This document shows positions 5,974 to 11,231 of a stretch of DNA of 20,212 nt, one piece after another. Under the pieces are notes generated by a model. It was not told where the DNA came from, made no database searches, and saw nothing but the letters and a program-made list of their open reading frames with translations. The stretch comes from a virus. The stretch lies in the IMG/VR virus record IMGVR_UViG_3300044613_000607, positions 1 through 20,212 of that record. The stretch is one strand, 5' to 3'. How positions within the stretch are numbered: position 1 is the stretch's first letter; the number at the start of each line of letters is the position of its first letter. The position numbers and the translations under genes were made by a program.

Positions 5974-6943
5974 CTAATCTTCCTTTAAGCACATTCCATG
6001 CTGTTCTTGCCACTTCTGAAACTTGTCCATTGCCAATGGATTTAAGTCTGTCCATCCCAGCGGCCACCCCATTAGCCACTCTACCCACATCGGGTTCAAC
6101 TTCCCACCAGCTTGTGTGCTTAATGCTGTTCCACCCTGTGCGTATTTTTTCTTTCTGTGGCTTGTATCGCTGGCTACTGGAGTACTCCAAATTTTCATCG
6201 AATCCCTGACCGCCTGATTGATTGTGTATTGAGCTGGTTGTCCGCTCGGTCTTACTGGCAACCAAGTTTCTTGTGTTCCCCTGTTCCCGCAATTCGCATC
6301 GGGTGTCGGCCACCTTTGTATCTGTGTTTTGCCTTCTACTAGTTCTTTTAATCCCCTGCCGTATCCCACCGAAGTCCTTGCTGGTTCTTGCGCTCTTGGA
6401 GTGGGCCAAAATCCATATTCTTTCTCTGAGGTGATTTGCACCAACATCGGCTGCCGATAACACTCCCCATTCCGCATCGAACCCCATCTTGGCCAAGTCT
6501 GCAAGGACTGTTCCGAGTCCTCTAGTAGTGAGCATTGGGCTGTTTTCCACAAAAGCGTATTGGGGTCTAACTTCCCCAATAATTCTTGCCATCTCTTTCC
6601 ACATTCCACTTCTTTCTCCGTCAATCCCTGCTCCTTTGCCTGCGGCAGAGATGTCTTGGCATGGAAAGCCGCCCGATACAACATCAACAATTCCTCGCCA
6701 AGCGTTTCCGTCAAAGGTTTGAACATCATCCCAAATCGGGAAAGGCGAGAGTATTCCGTCATTTTGTCGGGCAAGCAATACGCTTGCTGGATATGATTCC
6801 CATTCGACTGCACAGACTGTTCGCCATCCGAGCAAATGTCCCCCAAGTATTCCTCCACCAGCACCTGCGAAAAGAGCCAACTCATTCAATCCATTCCCCC
6901 TGATTACCTTTGTTACCTTTTGTCCATTGGTCTGCAAAGCCAT
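5960..6943 (-). CDS. C5-cytosine DNA methyltransferase (Dcm type)
   Basis: This frame encodes up to 327 residues with all main C5-methyltransferase motifs: FAGAGGG (25-31, motif I), the acidic CAVEWE (44-49), GGFPCQDIS (91-99, catalytic C95), FVENS (131-135, motif VI, with Ser for the common Val), HLRERIW (171-177, motif VIII) and SIGNGQV (302-308, motif X). The variable target-recognition region is about 180-280. No restriction partner is adjacent. The start is uncertain: ATG 6943 overlaps the upstream small gene by 62 bases, whereas in-frame TTG 6889 has AGGGGG six bases upstream and still retains motif I. The 3' end overlaps the next gene by 14 bases. A second long frame on the same strand lies wholly inside it (5974-6885). 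Confidence 0.93.
   Translation of the reverse strand: MALQTNGQKVTKVIRGNGLNELALFAGAGGGILGGHLLGWRTVCAVEWESYPASVLLARQNDGILSPFPIWDDVQTFDGNAWRGIVDVVSGGFPCQDISAAGKGAGIDGERSGMWKEMARIIGEVRPQYAFVENSPMLTTRGLGTVLADLAKMGFDAEWGVLSAADVGANHLRERIWILAHSKSARTSKDFGGIRQGIKRTSRRQNTDTKVADTRCELREQGNTRNLVASKTERTTSSIHNQSGGQGFDENLEYSSSQRYKPQKEKIRTGWNSIKHTSWWEVEPDVGRVANGVAAGMDRLKSIGNGQVSEVARTAWNVLKGRLDERV
5974..6885 (-). CDS. Overprinted ORF inside the C5 methyltransferase gene (303 aa)
   Basis: A same-strand frame shifted by one base is open for 303 codons. It begins MSWLFSQVLVEEY, has LQTWPRWGSMRNGEC (128-142), three spaced WPTPxA/WSTPxA units (160-165, 192-197, 233-238) and ends with LNPMWVEWLMGWPLGWTDL (263-281). 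I remember very similar sequences as hypothetical phage proteins, but could not search. Its ATG overlaps the upstream small gene's stop as ATGA, AGGGGG lies ten bases upstream, and its TAG directly abuts the next ATG, so it fits the operon better than the methyltransferase frame. The alternative is that it is only a conserved shadow of the methyltransferase code. Function unknown; possibly a second product. Confidence 0.55.
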   Translation of the reverse strand: MSWLFSQVLVEEYLGDICSDGEQSVQSNGNHIQQAYCLPDKMTEYSRLSRFGMMFKPLTETLGEELLMLYRAAFHAKTSLPQAKEQGLTEKEVECGKRWQELLGKLDPNTLLWKTAQCSLLEDSEQSLQTWPRWGSMRNGECYRQPMLVQITSEKEYGFWPTPRAQEPARTSVGYGRGLKELVEGKTQIQRWPTPDANCGNRGTQETWLPVRPSGQPAQYTINQAVRDSMKIWSTPVASDTSHRKKKYAQGGTALSTQAGGKLNPMWVEWLMGWPLGWTDLNPLAMDKFQKWQEQHGMCLKED

Positions 6944-7061
6944 TTAGTAAATTACTATCAAGTTTATATTTTGATAGATATTCTCTAAACTTTGCTAACC
7001 CCCATTGATTACGCCATTTACATAACTGCCGTACTGCACATTGGTATTGGTGTTCAATCAA
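6882..7061 (-). CDS. Small conserved phage protein (59 aa)
   Basis: The frame opens at TTG 7061 (LIEHQYQCAVRQLCKWR) and ends FADQWTKGN...GEWIE at TGA 6884-6882. No ATG lies before it in frame, and a stop lies seven codons upstream, so TTG is the only likely start; GGAG sits just one base before it, which is poor spacing. The HQYQCAVRQ...W and QWTKGN pieces recall small proteins in betaproteobacterial phages (possibly a DUF7696-type group, unsure). It fills the gap between the replication-type gene, which it overlaps by 8 bases, and the second-frame ORF, which it overlaps by ATGA. Confidence 0.65.
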   Translation of the reverse strand: MIEHQYQCAVRQLCKWRNQWGLAKFREYLSKYKLDSNLLNGFADQWTKGNKGNQGEWIE

Positions 7062-7428
7062 TCTCCATACCCATTCGCATCATACATTTCTTCTTTAAAG
7101 TATCGTAGCTATCGTAGCCGTTACCTAAGACTCCTAGTTCTTTAGCTTTGTTCTCAATACCTTGTTGGCTAAACATCCATGACCTATCTACCTTTTCTTT
7201 AACTGGAGTCATGTCTAAAACATCTTCCCATCGTGCAGCGTTTAACCAACTAGCAGGGTATGGGATATAGTCTATTTCGGTGCGTTTAAGTTGCCAATGT
7301 CTAAGGTGTTTAGGCAAGGCTTCTAAGGCTTCACGCTTTTCAAGGTCAGTCAATCGTTTCCAAGCAATCTCAGCTTTTTTCTTGGCGACCTTTTTGGGCC
7401 AATTCATCCAAAACTTTTCAAAATCCAC
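7054..7428 (-). CDS. Phage replication-type protein (DnaT/replisome organiser C-terminal-like)
   Basis: The 124-residue protein begins with FEKFWMNWPKKVAKKKAE.AWKRL and has YIPYPASWLNAARWED at about 54-69. The pair FWxxWP...AxxAWxKL and IPxPxxWLNxxRWED is found at the C-terminus of many phage replication initiators and in DnaT/DnaD-like helicase-loading proteins. Here it stands alone without an N-terminal origin-binding domain, so it may be a split or minimal form. The start is GTG 7428, five bases after GGGGG. A role in replication is inference from this motif. Confidence 0.6.
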   Translation of the reverse strand: MDFEKFWMNWPKKVAKKKAEIAWKRLTDLEKREALEALPKHLRHWQLKRTEIDYIPYPASWLNAARWEDVLDMTPVKEKVDRSWMFSQQGIENKAKELGVLGNGYDSYDTLKKKCMMRMGMEID

Positions 7429-7437
7429 ACTATCCCC

Positions 7438-7584
7438 CTATTTTGTTGCAAGTATATAAAGTCCTACATTACTAAACGCATAACCGCTATATACAACTGC
7501 CATAGCTGTATTACCTTTAAAGCCTTGTTCTATACCTATATAGGCATAAATAAGCCCCGTTACAATAATTAACCAAGAACTCAT
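7438..7584 (-). CDS. Small membrane protein (48 aa, two predicted helices)
   Basis: ATG 7584 overlaps the upstream stop as ATGA and the frame runs to TAG 7440-7438. The product starts MSSWLIIVTGLIYAYIGIEQ, then GFKGNTAMAV and a second hydrophobic stretch ending GLYILATK. Two short transmembrane helices with a central GNT(A/G)M loop recall small membrane proteins in other proteobacterial phages; no function is known. The next gene follows after a GGGGG ribosome binding site that overlaps this stop region. Confidence 0.75.
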   Translation of the reverse strand: MSSWLIIVTGLIYAYIGIEQGFKGNTAMAVVYSGYAFSNVGLYILATK

Positions 7585-8210
7585 AATGCGTCAAAGTTAT
7601 AAAACCATTCATCTTTAGCACTCCATTTAGCGTGGTTCTCTACGCTATAGACCTCGGTAGGTATTTTAAAGTCGGGAGTCTTTAATACAGCAGGCACAAG
7701 CGATACATCGTACCAAAGGCATCTGTTATTGGGCTGGCAAGCAAACTGCCCGTTGTCTAATTTAATAAAGTTATACGACTTATGTTCCTCGACCCCCTCG
7801 CTAAAGCTGGTATCCAAGCGGTTAGCTTCAGGGCTGGCAAAGTCAATCGTGAACAGGTAGTTACCAAAATGAAACTGTTTGTCCTTACCAAAAAACTTCA
7901 CTTTAAGACCTCGTAAATTAGACTTCTCAATTACCGCCATGTCATACGATAGGCAATCCCATATCTGTAGGTGGTCTAAGGGTAGCGGGGATTCTACGGC
8001 TTTCCACACATAAGCATGAATTGGCAGTTTGTCGTACAAAGCCCCGTAATTTGTAAGCATAGACTCGATACGAAATGCTTGACCCTTAATAGCCTTGGCG
8101 GTCATCCATACACAGGGTTCTAGTTCTCCTTGTCCTTGCTCGTGGTTATAAAGAAACTCTCTGCGTACAAAGCATTTAACTGGCGGTATGTTAGCTACTA
8201 AAAATGTCAT
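7581..8210 (-). CDS. Conserved early phage protein, function unknown
   Basis: The 209-residue protein begins MTFLVANIPPVKCFVRREFLY and has WMTAKAIKGQAFRIESML, YGALYDKLPIHAYVWK and a Trp-rich C-terminus (WSAKDEWFYNFDAL). I recall similar early proteins in proteobacterial phages but no function; no nuclease, kinase or DNA-binding motif is evident. AAGGGGGAT lies just before ATG 8210, a strong site of the type used throughout this genome. It is first in the ten-gene minus early operon, with a -10 box and a palindrome immediately upstream. Confidence 0.8.
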   Translation of the reverse strand: MTFLVANIPPVKCFVRREFLYNHEQGQGELEPCVWMTAKAIKGQAFRIESMLTNYGALYDKLPIHAYVWKAVESPLPLDHLQIWDCLSYDMAVIEKSNLRGLKVKFFGKDKQFHFGNYLFTIDFASPEANRLDTSFSEGVEEHKSYNFIKLDNGQFACQPNNRCLWYDVSLVPAVLKTPDFKIPTEVYSVENHAKWSAKDEWFYNFDAL

Positions 8211-8234
8211 TGAATCCCCCTTAAAGACTGTAGG

Positions 8235-8248
8235 TTAAGTAAACTTAA
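8235..8248. promoter_or_regulatory. 14-bp palindrome, candidate operator for the minus early operon
   Basis: TTAAGTAAACTTAA has perfect 6-bp arms around AA. It lies 25 bases upstream of the 8210 start codon and touches a minus-strand TATAAT (8253-8248), so a protein bound here would cover the transcription start. It differs at one position from the palindrome at 11191-11204. Confidence 0.55.
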
Positions 8249-8387
8249 TTATAAGGTATATAAGTACTTTCCCTTATATATGTTACATAAAGTCATTTAA
8301 TGTAATGTTTATATACCTTTATGTATAGATTTTGGCTTTATTTATATACTTACAAGTTAATGTGTATATAACTTATATATAATTTTT
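8249..8387. repeat. AT-rich segment with inverted and direct repeats
   Basis: This stretch is almost entirely A and T and has no credible ORF. AAGGTATATAA (8253-8263) is the exact reverse complement of TTATATACCTT (8309-8319). TTACAT (8283-8288) and ATGTAA (8300-8305) form another inverted repeat. TTATATAC recurs near 8342. It could be a promoter region, an unwinding element of a replication origin, or both; nothing seen decides between them. Confidence 0.55.
8378..8383 (+). promoter_or_regulatory. Candidate -10 box before the structured RNA
   Basis: A perfect TATAAT lies on the plus strand about seven bases before the point where base composition changes and complementary segments begin. 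There is no good -35 hexamer (AGTTAA at 17 bases spacing), so the call relies on the -10 box and on position. Confidence 0.35.
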
Positions 8388-8389
8388 CG

Positions 8390-8817
8390 TATGCGAATCG
8401 GTTTGTGAGGATTAAGGGCGTAATACTCCTATCCGTAGATAGGATGAATTATGCGACTTCGGATGTTTCGGACATCAGTCGTAAATAAATGATGGGTTGT
8501 TTTGCTTGTTCAGGTCTATGTATTACCAAGGCTACCCAGTTTCCCCTGCCGTTAGGCAATAGGACAGTTCCATAATTTTTGCTCATTTATCCGCAAAATA
8601 TGGGGCATTGCTGCCGTTTCGCTTCTGAAGTATTTACGGCCTTTACCGCATCATCACGCTTGTGTGCGGGCTAGACAGAAAGAGAAAACCCCATAAGGTA
8701 GCTCTAAGTTGATACCACTTAACAAAAGAATCCACGACTTTTGCTAAATGCTCAAAGCTACCCTATAGGGTCTTGTGGATTGCAACAAACAGGTATCAAT
8801 CTGCCCCTACAGTATAC
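8390..8817 (+). ncRNA. Candidate large structured non-coding RNA, two domains with pseudoknot
   Basis: About 420 bases without a credible protein gene contain many complementary segments. Domain I (8402-8597) is closed by TTTG..GGATTAA with TTTATCC.CAAA, and holds hairpins 8427-8433/8438-8444 (7 bp, loop CGTA), 8452-8457/8478-8483 enclosing 8462-8466/8472-8476, 8493-8508/8527-8538, and 8547-8550/8555-8558. Domain II (8602-8807) is closed by GGGGCA/TGCCCC and holds 8613-8617/8636-8640 and 8646-8650+8655-8657/8662-8669. Three long helices then interleave: 8690-8703/8756-8770, 8709-8716/8792-8799 and 8729-8737/8773-8781. Two G-U pairs favour the plus strand, while one A-C mismatch would be G-U on minus. 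It resembles the large ornate RNAs of phages (GOLLD, ROOL) in kind, but I cannot assign it to a class. Confidence 0.55.
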
Positions 8818-8824
8818 AACAAAA

Positions 8825-9061
8825 TCAACGCAACTCAGGCCATATCAACTGGTAACTTTCAGGGAATAGGTCTTTGCGGCTTACTAATCCTTTGGATTCT
8901 TGTTCTAACAAAGCCCCCAAATACACCATTTTATCGGCTGGAATACCTGAGTTTTTCCACATGGACACCGCAGGTACGCTAATTTTGCAGATTTTGGCTA
9001 TTTTGGTAGGCCCACCCAGTAACTCGATAATTTGGCTATCGGTAAACATTTTCTTCTTCAT
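8825..9061 (-). CDS. Cro/YdaS-like helix-turn-helix repressor
   Basis: This 78-residue protein has a single helix-turn-helix: QIIELLGGPTKIAKICKIS, then VPAVSMWKNSGIPADKM as turn and recognition helix. That is the pattern of small Cro and YdaS-like phage regulators. The C-terminus ends DLFPESYQLIWPEL, a familiar ending in such proteins. It is transcribed divergently from the recombination genes, as cro or repressor genes usually are. No strong ribosome binding site precedes ATG 9061 or internal ATG 9049. The nearby inverted repeat at 9149 is a plausible binding site. Whether it acts as Cro or as lysogeny repressor cannot be told. Confidence 0.85.
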   Translation of the reverse strand: MKKKMFTDSQIIELLGGPTKIAKICKISVPAVSMWKNSGIPADKMVYLGALLEQESKGLVSRKDLFPESYQLIWPELR

Positions 9062-9113
9062 TCAATTATCTTAACATTAAATAGTCCCATTTATCCAACA
9101 CTTACAAATAAAT

Positions 9114-9142
9114 TTGCACAAACGCTTAAATTGCCTTAATAT
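9114..9142 (+). promoter_or_regulatory. Early promoter for the plus-strand recombination operon
   Basis: TTGCAC (9114-9119) and TAATAT (9137-9142) are separated by 17 bases, a good sigma70-type promoter. The expected start is near 9149, about 30 bases before the ATG at 9181. The same pattern, TTGCA(C/G)-N17-TAATATGG, recurs at 11179. A weaker minus promoter for the repressor (TTGTAA about 18 bases before TATTTA) lies in 9080-9110. Confidence 0.65.
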
Positions 9143-9148
9143 GGTGGT

Positions 9149-9162
9149 ACAGCATAAGCTGT
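9149..9162. promoter_or_regulatory. Inverted repeat at the early transcription start, candidate operator
   Basis: ACAGC and GCTGT are exact reverse complements around ATAA. The site begins at the predicted start point of the 9114 promoter and ends 18 bases before the start codon, so it could bind the Cro-like protein or form a small hairpin in the leader. Confidence 0.4.
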
Positions 9163-9180
9163 TTACTTTTGGAGATGATT

Positions 9181-9393
9181 ATGGATGACTTACAGGAATT
9201 ACATAACGAACAGTTGCAAGACCAAGAACGCCTTGAGATAGCACTTGATAAGGCAGAGGATGGTGATATGTTGACATTGGCAGAAATTGACCTAATCAGG
9301 TTTCATTGTGGACTCCCTAACAAGCGTAGGGTTAATCCATTATTGACTGCTATTGTGGATGATTTTTCTAATATTTTTGGGGGGAAACAATGA
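9181..9393 (+). CDS. Small acidic early protein (70 aa), function unknown
   Basis: From ATG 9181 the product is 70 residues, beginning MDDLQELHNEQLQDQERLE and ending NIFGGKQ. The GGAG at 9171-9174 lies six bases before this ATG, whereas in-frame TTG 9169 and ATG 9175 overlap or touch it, so 9181 is the likely start. The N-terminal half is an acidic helix; ALDKAEDGDMLTLAEIDLIRFHCGLP resembles a small helical domain. It is the first gene of the plus-strand early operon, coupled by ATGA to the SSB-like gene. Confidence 0.75.
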   Translation: MDDLQELHNEQLQDQERLEIALDKAEDGDMLTLAEIDLIRFHCGLPNKRRVNPLLTAIVDDFSNIFGGKQ

Positions 9394-10019
9394 TTGTGAC
9401 AGGCACAACTACAGAAAAGAAAGAGTTTAAGGTAGCCCCAGTAGGGTCGCACCTAGCTCGTTTATACCGAATTATTGACTTAGGTACACAGAAGTCCGAG
9501 TACATGGGTCAAGTCAAAATGCTACGCAAGGTCAAGTTCTTTTGGGAATTGCATGGGGATGACTTATTAATTGAGGGCAAACCCCTTATCCAAACACGCA
9601 ACTACACGCTGTCCCTTGGTGACAAGGCTTCGTTACGGAAGGACTTGGAATCTTGGCGTGGCAAATCATTTACCGATGATGAGTTGCGTGGCTTTGACTT
9701 ACGCAATTTGTTAGATAAATGGTGCATGGTTACTGTTCAACACAGGACTGCCAATAACGGCAATACCTACGCTGATGCGGTTGCAGTAACACCAGTACCC
9801 GCCATTGTGCAAAAGGCAGGACTACCACAGGGCGTAAACCCATGCGTATTGTTTGACTTGCAGAAGTTTGACCAAGAAGTTTTTGACAGCTTATCGCAAG
9901 GTTTAAAAGACCAAATCATGCTGTCAGCCGAGTACCGCAACACTTTTAATAAGCCTGATGTTAATCGGATGCTAAAAGATGCTGCGATTGAAGATGATGA
10001 TTTAAGTGTACCTTTTTAG
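9390..10019 (+). CDS. Single-stranded-DNA-binding-like phage protein
   Basis: The 209-residue protein has a beta-rich first part (FKVAPVGSHLARLYRIIDLGTQ, KVKFFWELHGD, RNYTLSLGDKASLR) with later CMVTVQHRTANNGNTYADAVAV, the kind of strand pattern seen in phage OB-fold binding proteins. The C-terminus is AAIEDDDLSVPF: an acidic run ending in Pro-Phe, like the DDDIPF tip through which bacterial SSB recruits partner proteins. It is immediately upstream of an exonuclease in the same operon, a common recombination pair. AGGGGGG-type spacing (GGGGGGAAACA) precedes the ATG. The family name is not certain. Confidence 0.7.
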   Translation: MIVTGTTTEKKEFKVAPVGSHLARLYRIIDLGTQKSEYMGQVKMLRKVKFFWELHGDDLLIEGKPLIQTRNYTLSLGDKASLRKDLESWRGKSFTDDELRGFDLRNLLDKWCMVTVQHRTANNGNTYADAVAVTPVPAIVQKAGLPQGVNPCVLFDLQKFDQEVFDSLSQGLKDQIMLSAEYRNTFNKPDVNRMLKDAAIEDDDLSVPF

Positions 10020-10042
10020 GGGGTAACCTTTAGGAGCGAGCT

Positions 10043-10240
10043 ATGAACCACATGATTAAAGACTTTATTGACCAAAAATATACAGTCAAGACCTTTCAAG
10101 AACGGGGCTACGATGAAGAAGTACCCATCATTGGATTTGCCCAAGATGATTTGGAAACTGTCATTAAGACTGTGGTTCAGGCTTGTGCCGACAGGGTTAA
10201 AAACTCCGATGATAGAATTGCTGTGCTACAGTTAATGTAA
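10043..10240 (+). CDS. Small hypothetical early protein (65 aa)
   Basis: A 65-residue protein, MNHMIKDFIDQKYTVKTFQE to VLQLM, with AGGAG six or seven bases before the ATG. The middle (VPIIGFAQDDLETVIKTVVQACADRV) looks like a helix-rich accessory domain. No family is recognised. It lies between the SSB-like protein and the exonuclease, so a part in recombination is a guess by position only. Confidence 0.7.
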   Translation: MNHMIKDFIDQKYTVKTFQERGYDEEVPIIGFAQDDLETVIKTVVQACADRVKNSDDRIAVLQLM

Positions 10241-10258
10241 TGTTTAACAGGGGGAATT

Positions 10259-10999
10259 ATGTTAGTGAAAGAAAATACAAGTGAGAGCGGTCATTGGTAC
10301 TTACCCGATGGCAGTCCAGCCTATCGCATCGTTGGCAAAAACGGGAAAGAAAGAAACTCAACTGTCAAAGACGCAAGAGAACATGGCTTACTGCCCTCAG
10401 TTACCACAATTATTGGTTGTGCGTCAAAACCCGCATTGGATGTATGGAAACAACAACAAGCCATACTGTCCGCTCTTACATTACCTCGCTTAGAGGGTGA
10501 ATCTGAGGAAGATTGGTTAAGTCGGGTTGTATCGGATTCTAAAGAAACTGCCAAGCAAGCAGCGGAACGGGGAACGCAGATACATGGGGTCATAGAAGCC
10601 TTCTACGAGGGTGTTTACATCCCTGAGCTACCAACCTATGTCCGAGCCGTAGAAACCGCTATAAACGAGCATTTTGGCTCACAGCTATGGGTTTCTGAGA
10701 AGTCCTTTGCTCGTGGTGGGTATGGTGGTAAATGCGACTTAATCGCTAAGAACTGCGTAATCGACTTTAAAACGACTGAAAAAGACTTAGACAAGCTCGA
10801 CTATTACTTTGACCACCAAATGCAACTGGCGGCTTATAGACAGGGTTTTGAGATGCCTACGGCTAGGTGTGCGATTGTTTATGTCAATGCCCTACAAAAT
10901 AAGGCTAAACTAGTTGAGATACCTGAAGATGACCTGCGAATCGGGTGGGATTGTTTTACGCATCTTTTGGCGTTTTATCGGGCAAAGAATAAACTATAA
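10259..10999 (+). CDS. Cas4/RecB-like PD-(D/E)XK exonuclease
   Basis: The 246-residue protein carries the RecB-type nuclease signature: an N-terminal helix with RGTQIHGVIEAF (H109), D160 in GGKCDLI, D169-F-K171 in CVIDFKTT, and QMQLAAY at 187-193 (the QxxxY motif). Phage proteins of this kind trim double-stranded DNA ends and act with an ssDNA-binding or annealing protein in recombination or replication; the SSB-like gene lies just upstream. The Fe-S cysteine set of true Cas4 is not apparent, so it is RecB-like rather than Cas4 proper. AGGGGG lies six bases before the ATG. Confidence 0.88.
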   Translation: MLVKENTSESGHWYLPDGSPAYRIVGKNGKERNSTVKDAREHGLLPSVTTIIGCASKPALDVWKQQQAILSALTLPRLEGESEEDWLSRVVSDSKETAKQAAERGTQIHGVIEAFYEGVYIPELPTYVRAVETAINEHFGSQLWVSEKSFARGGYGGKCDLIAKNCVIDFKTTEKDLDKLDYYFDHQMQLAAYRQGFEMPTARCAIVYVNALQNKAKLVEIPEDDLRIGWDCFTHLLAFYRAKNKL

Positions 11000-11006
11000 T
11001 GATTAC

Positions 11007-11058
11007 GGGGTGGCGGCAATCCCCCTGCCACAATCTCCTTCACACAGAGGGCCACCCC
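11007..11058. repeat. Nested inverted repeat after the exonuclease gene
   Basis: GGGGTGGC (11007-11014) is the exact reverse complement of GCCACCCC (11051-11058). GGCA (11015-11018) pairs with TGCC (11026-11029) inside, and GTGGC can alternatively pair with GCCAC at 11027-11031. No T-run follows, so it is not a classical terminator. It may be an RNA element that protects or ends the exonuclease message. The remaining bases to 11231 hold no gene. Confidence 0.5.
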
Positions 11059-11152
11059 ACCTTATTACGGGCAAACGCTTTGTATATAGAAAGGCCAGTA
11101 AGTATGCTTTCTCAAGCTAGTAGCCCACCTTTTATACTGTATATCCATACAT

Positions 11153-11167
11153 TAGGGAAAGTCCCTA
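11153..11167. repeat. Short perfect inverted repeat upstream of the 11179 promoter
   Basis: TAGGGA and TCCCTA flank AAG. The repeat ends 12 bases before the -35 box of the next promoter and has no T-run on either side, so an upstream regulatory site is more likely than a terminator. An 11-bp inverted repeat TATAC-T-GTATA lies at 11133-11143. Confidence 0.35.
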
Positions 11168-11178
11168 GTAAATAATCC

Positions 11179-11207
11179 TTGCAGACAATGTTAAGTTAAC
11201 TTAATAT
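11179..11207 (+). promoter_or_regulatory. Promoter with palindromic operator for the small-gene operon
   Basis: TTGCAG (11179-11184) and TAATAT (11202-11207) are 17 bases apart. Between them TTAAGTTAACTTAA (11191-11204) is a perfect 14-bp palindrome overlapping the -10 box, an ideal repressor position. The palindrome matches the one at 8235-8248 at 13 of 14 positions. The ATG of the next gene is at 11232 after GGGGG. Confidence 0.65.
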
Positions 11208-11231
11208 GGAGTCATTAACACAGGGGGAATT

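Noticed and set aside
5946-6903. Several plus-strand ORFs of 61-105 codons opposite the methyltransferase
   Set aside because: They are mutually overlapping, lack ribosome binding sites and show no conserved-looking motif, unlike the same-strand inner ORF.
8751-8770. CTATAGGG resembling the end of a T7-type promoter
   Set aside because: Only the last eight bases match; the upstream recognition part does not, no phage RNA polymerase is visible in the window, and the bases are used in the palindrome and helix of the RNA candidate.
8690-8799. Possible group I intron core or CRISPR repeats
   Set aside because: The interleaved helices lack the P4-P6 portion expected between P3 and P7, no split gene flanks the region, and the repeats are inverted pairs without regular spacers.
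8773-8982. 69-codon plus-strand ORF over the repressor gene
   Set aside because: It runs antisense through the Cro-like gene, has no ribosome binding site, and gives no recognisable protein.
10281-10593. Short ORFs in other frames within the exonuclease gene
   Set aside because: They sit over a well-supported nuclease frame and have no start signals.
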